A stretch of 64,000 bases of DNA from Defluviitaleaceae bacterium (GTDB lineage Bacteria; Bacillota; Clostridia; Lachnospirales; WQUN01). Where the stretch lies: contig WRLD01000009.1 of the NCBI GenBank assembly GCA_009777845.1, positions 1 to 64,000 on the forward strand, written 5' to 3'. How positions within the stretch are numbered: the stretch's first letter is position 1; every line of letters starts with the position of its first letter. Positions 60,588-64,000 of this stretch are shown in pieces. The position numbers and the translations under genes were made by a program. Under the pieces are notes generated by a model that searched no databases, was not told where the DNA came from, and saw only the letters and a list, made by a program, of their open reading frames with translations.

Positions 60588-60859
60588 TTTGGCACGCCCA
60601 ATCCATTTTGACGAGTAAAAATATCCCCCTCTAGCAAGTGATTTTCGTGGGTGGATTCCTTTACCATGTGCTTGAAATTATTCCAAGCGGTTTGTTTATC
60701 TGAAACAGCATAGCCATCTTCGCTTTCTAAATCGTTGTAAAAATCGCTTAAATTGCCATACACTTTCCCCCGAATTTTCCCCGAAAGCATATCCTTTGTT
60801 TCTTGAATGGCGTTTTCCGTTTCTGTATTGTATCGTGGTTGTGCGGTAAAAATATCCAT
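60584..60859 (-). CDS. RelB/antitoxin-tail-like small protein
   Basis: The 91-residue protein starts at ATG 60859, sharing TAATG with the upstream stop. The first half (YNTETENAIQETKDMLSGKI, then GNLSDFYNDLESED) looks like the toxin-binding C-terminal tail of RelB-like antitoxins without the DNA-binding part. The second half is a different charged helix. Whether it is an antitoxin relic or an adapter in this operon is open. Confidence 0.6.
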   Translation of the reverse strand: MDIFTAQPRYNTETENAIQETKDMLSGKIRGKVYGNLSDFYNDLESEDGYAVSDKQTAWNNFKHMVKESTHENHLLEGDIFTRQNGLGVPK

Positions 60860-61086
60860 TACCCATTTACCGCCCAATCATAAAGCTCGGGGTCTTTATA
60901 TTTGTCAACAATTATATGCCCCTCTGCGTTTACCTCAACGGCTTTATGGGGGATATTCCTACGTTTGATTAAATCAAGGACTTGCTCGCCGTAGGTTTGG
61001 GCGTGAGTGGGTTGAAACATTTGTGTAACAAGGACTTCTGCCCCTGTGTCGATTTTGACATCAATTGTTGATTTTAAGTCAATCAT
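60859..61086 (-). CDS. Small protein of unknown function, first gene of coupled operon
   Basis: The 75-residue protein reads MIDLKSTIDVKIDTGAEVLV at the start and ends KDPELYDWAVNG. It seems to have a beta-alpha-beta pattern without a recognised motif. A GGAGG site precedes the ATG. It opens the five-gene operon that continues to the HD phosphohydrolase. I do not recognise the family. Confidence 0.6.
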   Translation of the reverse strand: MIDLKSTIDVKIDTGAEVLVTQMFQPTHAQTYGEQVLDLIKRRNIPHKAVEVNAEGHIIVDKYKDPELYDWAVNG

Positions 61087-61115
61087 GTTTCACCTCCTAA
61101 TTAAAAATCCCACAC

Positions 61116-63389
61116 TTAATCAACAACCCCCAACAACCTCACCAACCCCATAACCGCCTGCAGCGCATACATTCTCGTTGCCTCGCCCTGCGGACGGAAG
61201 GAGCTATCGGGATAGCCCACCATAACGCCGTAGTTTACCGTAAGCTGTACATTTGTTAGGTGTGCCGCGCTAAACATGGCGGAATCGGTGAACGCAATGG
61301 AAATAGGGCGGTGTTCGGACGAGCGCGTGGGCGTGCCGCGCGCAATTGCCATGCCTATGATGGAAGCCATTTCCTCGCGTGTAATAATGGCGTTTGGGTA
61401 GAAGCGCGAGCCGTCGCGATACGGGCCGAGCAAGCCAGCCGAAAACAATCTGCTAACGCCGTCAAAGTACACATTGTTTGGCAAAACGTCCACGAAGCCC
61501 GAAATTTCGGCGTTTGCACGCGGTAGCTGTAACGCAATGGATAGCAGTAACGCAAACTCGCCGCGCGTAATATTTGTTTGCGGTGCTAATTCCTGCGAGG
61601 GGGAAACAATGCCCGAATAGCCCGCCGTGTACGATTGCACAAAGCCCCAATGCGCCGAATAAATGTCCTCAAAATGCACGCGGTTGTGCATTATTGTCAC
61701 AATTCCAGGGAAAATGGAGCGTACGGTAATTTCGTTGGGCGAAAAAGAGCGGTACGGCACAAACTCCAGCCATGCGCGCTTAAACATTACAGCCGCAGGG
61801 CGTAAATGCGCCGCGTTGTCCATTACGGTAAAAATAAATTCCAGCGGGCGTGAAAATTCGTGTGCGGTAAAAATAACCTCGTCCGTAGCCGCGTTTACAA
61901 GCTCTACGAGAATTTCCGCGACTGGTGTCAGAATTTCGCCGTTTGCGTAAACTGCATCAAACATGGTTTTTATTTTCGGGTCGTTTGTGCGTTCGATTAT
62001 GCTAATGCGAACGTCCACTTGGTCGTAGCGTAAGCCGCGGTTAGCGACAGCCGACCTCGCGCCTATAGTTGTATTTAACAGGTCGCTTGGAATTTGCACA
62101 CGCACCAAGGGCGTAAAAATTTCAAAGGATTGGTTTGGCAATGTCCAGCTTAAATGGTCAAGCACATGGGAGCGCACGGTTACTTGCGCCGTGCCGTTGC
62201 GAACCTCGGGCGTAACCCGCGCCCTGTTTATGTCCCAACGCAAGGAGCCTGTAGCCACTGCCGTACCGCCAGTAAGGTAAATAAAGCTCTCGTCAGGCGT
62301 AGGCGGCGCAGAGGGCGGCGCAGGCGGCGGCGCGGGTACAAAATACGGCGTATACGGCGTTACCTGCGCCGTGTCAATAATGTTAATCGTGACGCTTGGG
62401 TTTTGCCCCAGGCTCATCATAAAGGTCAATTCACGCTGCCCCACTGGCAGCCGCGCAAGGAAATCACGCTTAATCGCAAACACATTTTCGTTAAATTCGC
62501 CGCGCGCAAAGTCTGTACCCTCGCGCATGTTTTCCTGTCCGTAACGCATACCCGAAAAGCTAAACTCGCGCGGATTAAGGCTTACGTTAATGTCCCTGTG
62601 AAAATATCCGTTCGGGTTGAGGTCGAATGTAAACTGATTTGTCCAGACGTTCGCGCTTGCGGTTACGCCAAGTATGTCAAAGCTGTTCGGCAGCACAGCC
62701 ACCGCAACATGCCCCTGCCAAAAATTCCTCGCAGGGACGGAAACAGGCGTAGTAATTGTCCATTTGTCGGAATAGCTAAAGGACGGCGTACCCTTGATTT
62801 TTACTGCAACCTCCGTGTCGCTCAAACGCTCCGCCGTTTCCGCATACAGCCCCCACGGCAAGCCGCGCACAAAAAAGTCCTGCGGAAAAATTTCCTCGGA
62901 AAAAGTCCCCATGCCCTGCGTAAGCTCAAAGACCACGCGCCCCTCTCTTTCCACGCCAGAATACAGCGCGTCAAGCCCCTCTAGCCGAGCGGTAAGCTCC
63001 GTAGAGCTAAATGTAATATTTACCTCTTGTGTAAAATCTATTCCGCCGCCGAGGCCGTTGGCAATGGTGACAAGCACGCGAATCGTGCCTTGCCCTTGAC
63101 CTGTCGTATTCAAGACACTACCGTTTACCGAGGGGAAAAGCTCGCCCCGCCAGTAGTGTTCGTTTATGACTTTAATCTGAATGTCGTTGACCGTTGGGGT
63201 ATCGTCCGTATACCTCGCAGGCCAAAGGGTAGCCATTTCGCTAAAGTCGAAAGGCACGCCCACGCGCCACACCGCCGAGGATAAGGAAATATGGCTCACC
63301 GCGCGGAAGTTCGGCGTTTCCGCAAGGGCAACTAAGGGCGATAGGCATACCGCCATTAAAAGTAAAGCAAGCACGATAATTTTTTTCAT
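61116..63389 (-). CDS. SLH-domain surface protein
   Basis: The 757-residue precursor has a signal peptide (about 1-23, LLLMAVCLSPLVALA). The body is made of beta-sandwich-like segments (about 30-540), with a Pro-rich linker (PAPPPAPPSAPPTPDES) near 350. The last 190 residues carry three SLH motifs: FEDIYSAHWGFVQSYTAGYSG (part), NNVYFDGVSRLFSAGLLGPY and FSAAHLTNVQLTVNYGVMVGY. It would attach to the wall like the SLH protein at 35-38 kb but has a different exposed part. The function is unknown. Confidence 0.92.
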   Translation of the reverse strand: MKKIIVLALLLMAVCLSPLVALAETPNFRAVSHISLSSAVWRVGVPFDFSEMATLWPARYTDDTPTVNDIQIKVINEHYWRGELFPSVNGSVLNTTGQGQGTIRVLVTIANGLGGGIDFTQEVNITFSSTELTARLEGLDALYSGVEREGRVVFELTQGMGTFSEEIFPQDFFVRGLPWGLYAETAERLSDTEVAVKIKGTPSFSYSDKWTITTPVSVPARNFWQGHVAVAVLPNSFDILGVTASANVWTNQFTFDLNPNGYFHRDINVSLNPREFSFSGMRYGQENMREGTDFARGEFNENVFAIKRDFLARLPVGQRELTFMMSLGQNPSVTINIIDTAQVTPYTPYFVPAPPPAPPSAPPTPDESFIYLTGGTAVATGSLRWDINRARVTPEVRNGTAQVTVRSHVLDHLSWTLPNQSFEIFTPLVRVQIPSDLLNTTIGARSAVANRGLRYDQVDVRISIIERTNDPKIKTMFDAVYANGEILTPVAEILVELVNAATDEVIFTAHEFSRPLEFIFTVMDNAAHLRPAAVMFKRAWLEFVPYRSFSPNEITVRSIFPGIVTIMHNRVHFEDIYSAHWGFVQSYTAGYSGIVSPSQELAPQTNITRGEFALLLSIALQLPRANAEISGFVDVLPNNVYFDGVSRLFSAGLLGPYRDGSRFYPNAIITREEMASIIGMAIARGTPTRSSEHRPISIAFTDSAMFSAAHLTNVQLTVNYGVMVGYPDSSFRPQGEATRMYALQAVMGLVRLLGVVD

Positions 63390-63552
63390 ATTCGATGACC
63401 CCCATATACTAGATAGTTACACAACCACTATTTTATATCGAATTTGCAAAAAATGATATAGAACATTCGTTCTGTTTATATTATGCGTTGCGTGACATGT
63501 TCGCCATATGTTACTCAAAGTGTGCTTTTTACATTCTTATACTATAAAATAT

Positions 63553-63581
63553 TTGACATATCGTGACGTATGTGTTAATTT
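63553..63581 (+). promoter_or_regulatory. Promoter of the cold-shock gene
   Basis: TTGACA (63553-63558) and TAATTT (63576-63581) are 17 bases apart. The resulting leader of about 75 nt has a small CCGGT/ACCGG hairpin just before the GGAGG site, which could sense temperature; that is inference. Confidence 0.65.
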
Positions 63582-63661
63582 CCGTGCAGTCATTTGTCCC
63601 TTCTTTTAGGGCAATGCAATATTTTTTACTTCCGGTGCGACCGGGTAGGAGGATTTGCTTC

Positions 63662-63862
63662 ATGAAAACAGGCTCAGTAAAATGGTTCAATGCCGAAAAA
63701 GGATACGGGTTTATCTCTATCCAAGGCGAAGATGATGTATTTGTACATTTCTCCGCTATCCAAACAGACGGCTTCAAAACCCTCGAAGAAGGTCAAGAAG
63801 TTCAGTTTGAAGTAGTACAAGGCGCAAAAGGCCCACAGGCCGCTAACGTGGTTCGCATCTAA
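63662..63862 (+). CDS. cspA: Cold-shock protein
   Basis: The 66-residue OB-fold protein binds single-stranded RNA and DNA and melts RNA structure. The RNP1 motif is GYGFISI and RNP2 is VFVHFSAI, with the usual start [14 protein letters not shown] and end [13 protein letters not shown] 63662 follows GGAGG; an open frame from 63563 is non-coding leader. It is monocistronic, with its own promoter and terminator. It is the CspA/CspB type found in all Bacillota; paralogues may exist elsewhere. Confidence 0.96.
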   Translation: MKTGSVKWFNAEKGYGFISIQGEDDVFVHFSAIQTDGFKTLEEGQEVQFEVVQGAKGPQAANVVRI

Positions 63863-63937
63863 TCTTTGGTTTGGGTTTTCACTGTCCCACGCCAAATTAT
63901 GAATAGCGTGACAGTACCAAGAGAAAAGTGAATCATC

Positions 63938-63972
63938 GCCCTCCTGTTTTTTGCAGGAGGGCTTGTTTTTTG
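63938..63972 (+). terminator. Terminator of the cold-shock gene
   Basis: The 9-bp stem GCCCTCCTG/CAGGAGGGC with a T-rich loop is followed by TTGTTTTTT. Confidence 0.92.
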
Positions 63973-63991
63973 GAGCAGGAGTTGTATTTAC

Positions 63992-64000
63992 ATGAAAAAA
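63992..64000 (+). other. Possible start of a further gene, cut by the window end
   Basis: ATGAAAAAA at the very end follows a GCAGGAG-type site about a dozen bases upstream. Only three codons (Met-Lys-Lys) are visible, a usual start for a secreted protein, but nothing more can be said. Confidence 0.3.

Overview
The window looks like a chromosomal piece of a spore-forming, flagellated Clostridia (Bacillota) with moderate GC. Supporting genes are the SCIFF peptide with its radical SAM maturase (a Clostridia hallmark), a YunB sporulation protein, AbrB/SpoVT, an Mbl/MreB gene next to FlhO/FlhP-type rod genes (the Bacillus mbl-flhO-flhP order), SLH-domain surface proteins, and the rimP-nusA-ylxR-infB-rbfA-nrnA-truB-ribF operon. 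No rRNA, CRISPR array or complete prophage is present.

Layout. 0-1.7 kb is decayed accessory DNA: an IS5-type transposase, a nuclease-like gene broken by an in-frame stop, and a frameshifted phage portal remnant. 1.7-5.1 kb (minus) is a tight operon: bactofilin, a VWA-like surface protein, YqhQ-like membrane protein, PrmC. 5.1-9.9 kb (plus) carries a ParE-type toxin module, a glycosyltransferase with TPRs, exonuclease III and a repeat-rich FliK-like protein. 10.2-13.8 kb has a lone receiver protein and a large hybrid histidine kinase. 14.4-27.5 kb is the core: abrB, the rimP-ribF translation/RNA operon behind a clear promoter, lysA, mreB/mbl and flagellar rod genes. 27.5-32.7 kb has an AraC regulator, an ABC importer pair without its ATPase, tRNA-Thr with a tiny zinc-ribbon gene, a GH130 phosphorylase and RhuM. 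32.7-34.6 kb holds an ammonium transporter fused to a PII domain, behind a leader with a promoter and several hairpins. 35.3-38.2 kb is an SLH protein. 38.2-40.8 kb is a toxin-antitoxin/HEPN patch. 40.8-48.1 kb has yunB, a DHH phosphoesterase, scfA-scfB, yebC and a stalk-domain protein. 48.1-49.8 kb is a cassette-like set GNAT-VOC-GNAT with shared leaders. 49.8-52 kb has recA and prs. 52.4-63.4 kb mixes PIN modules, a lipoprotein, pgi, a subtilase with dockerin, a five-gene coupled operon and a second SLH protein. The window ends with a cold-shock gene.

The most unusual non-coding content is a set of dispersed intergenic repeats. Family A is a 111-112 bp element with terminal inverted repeats of about 27 bp (seven copies, three of them in a 187-bp tandem array). 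Family B consists of palindromic arrays built from ATCCG words, with two near-full-length copies sharing one core. Module C is a short motif bordering A and B clusters, and family D is a small hairpin. A different 60-bp palindrome-associated repeat lies twice inside the SCIFF maturase gene, read in different frames. All calls were made by reading the sequence; no homology search was run.
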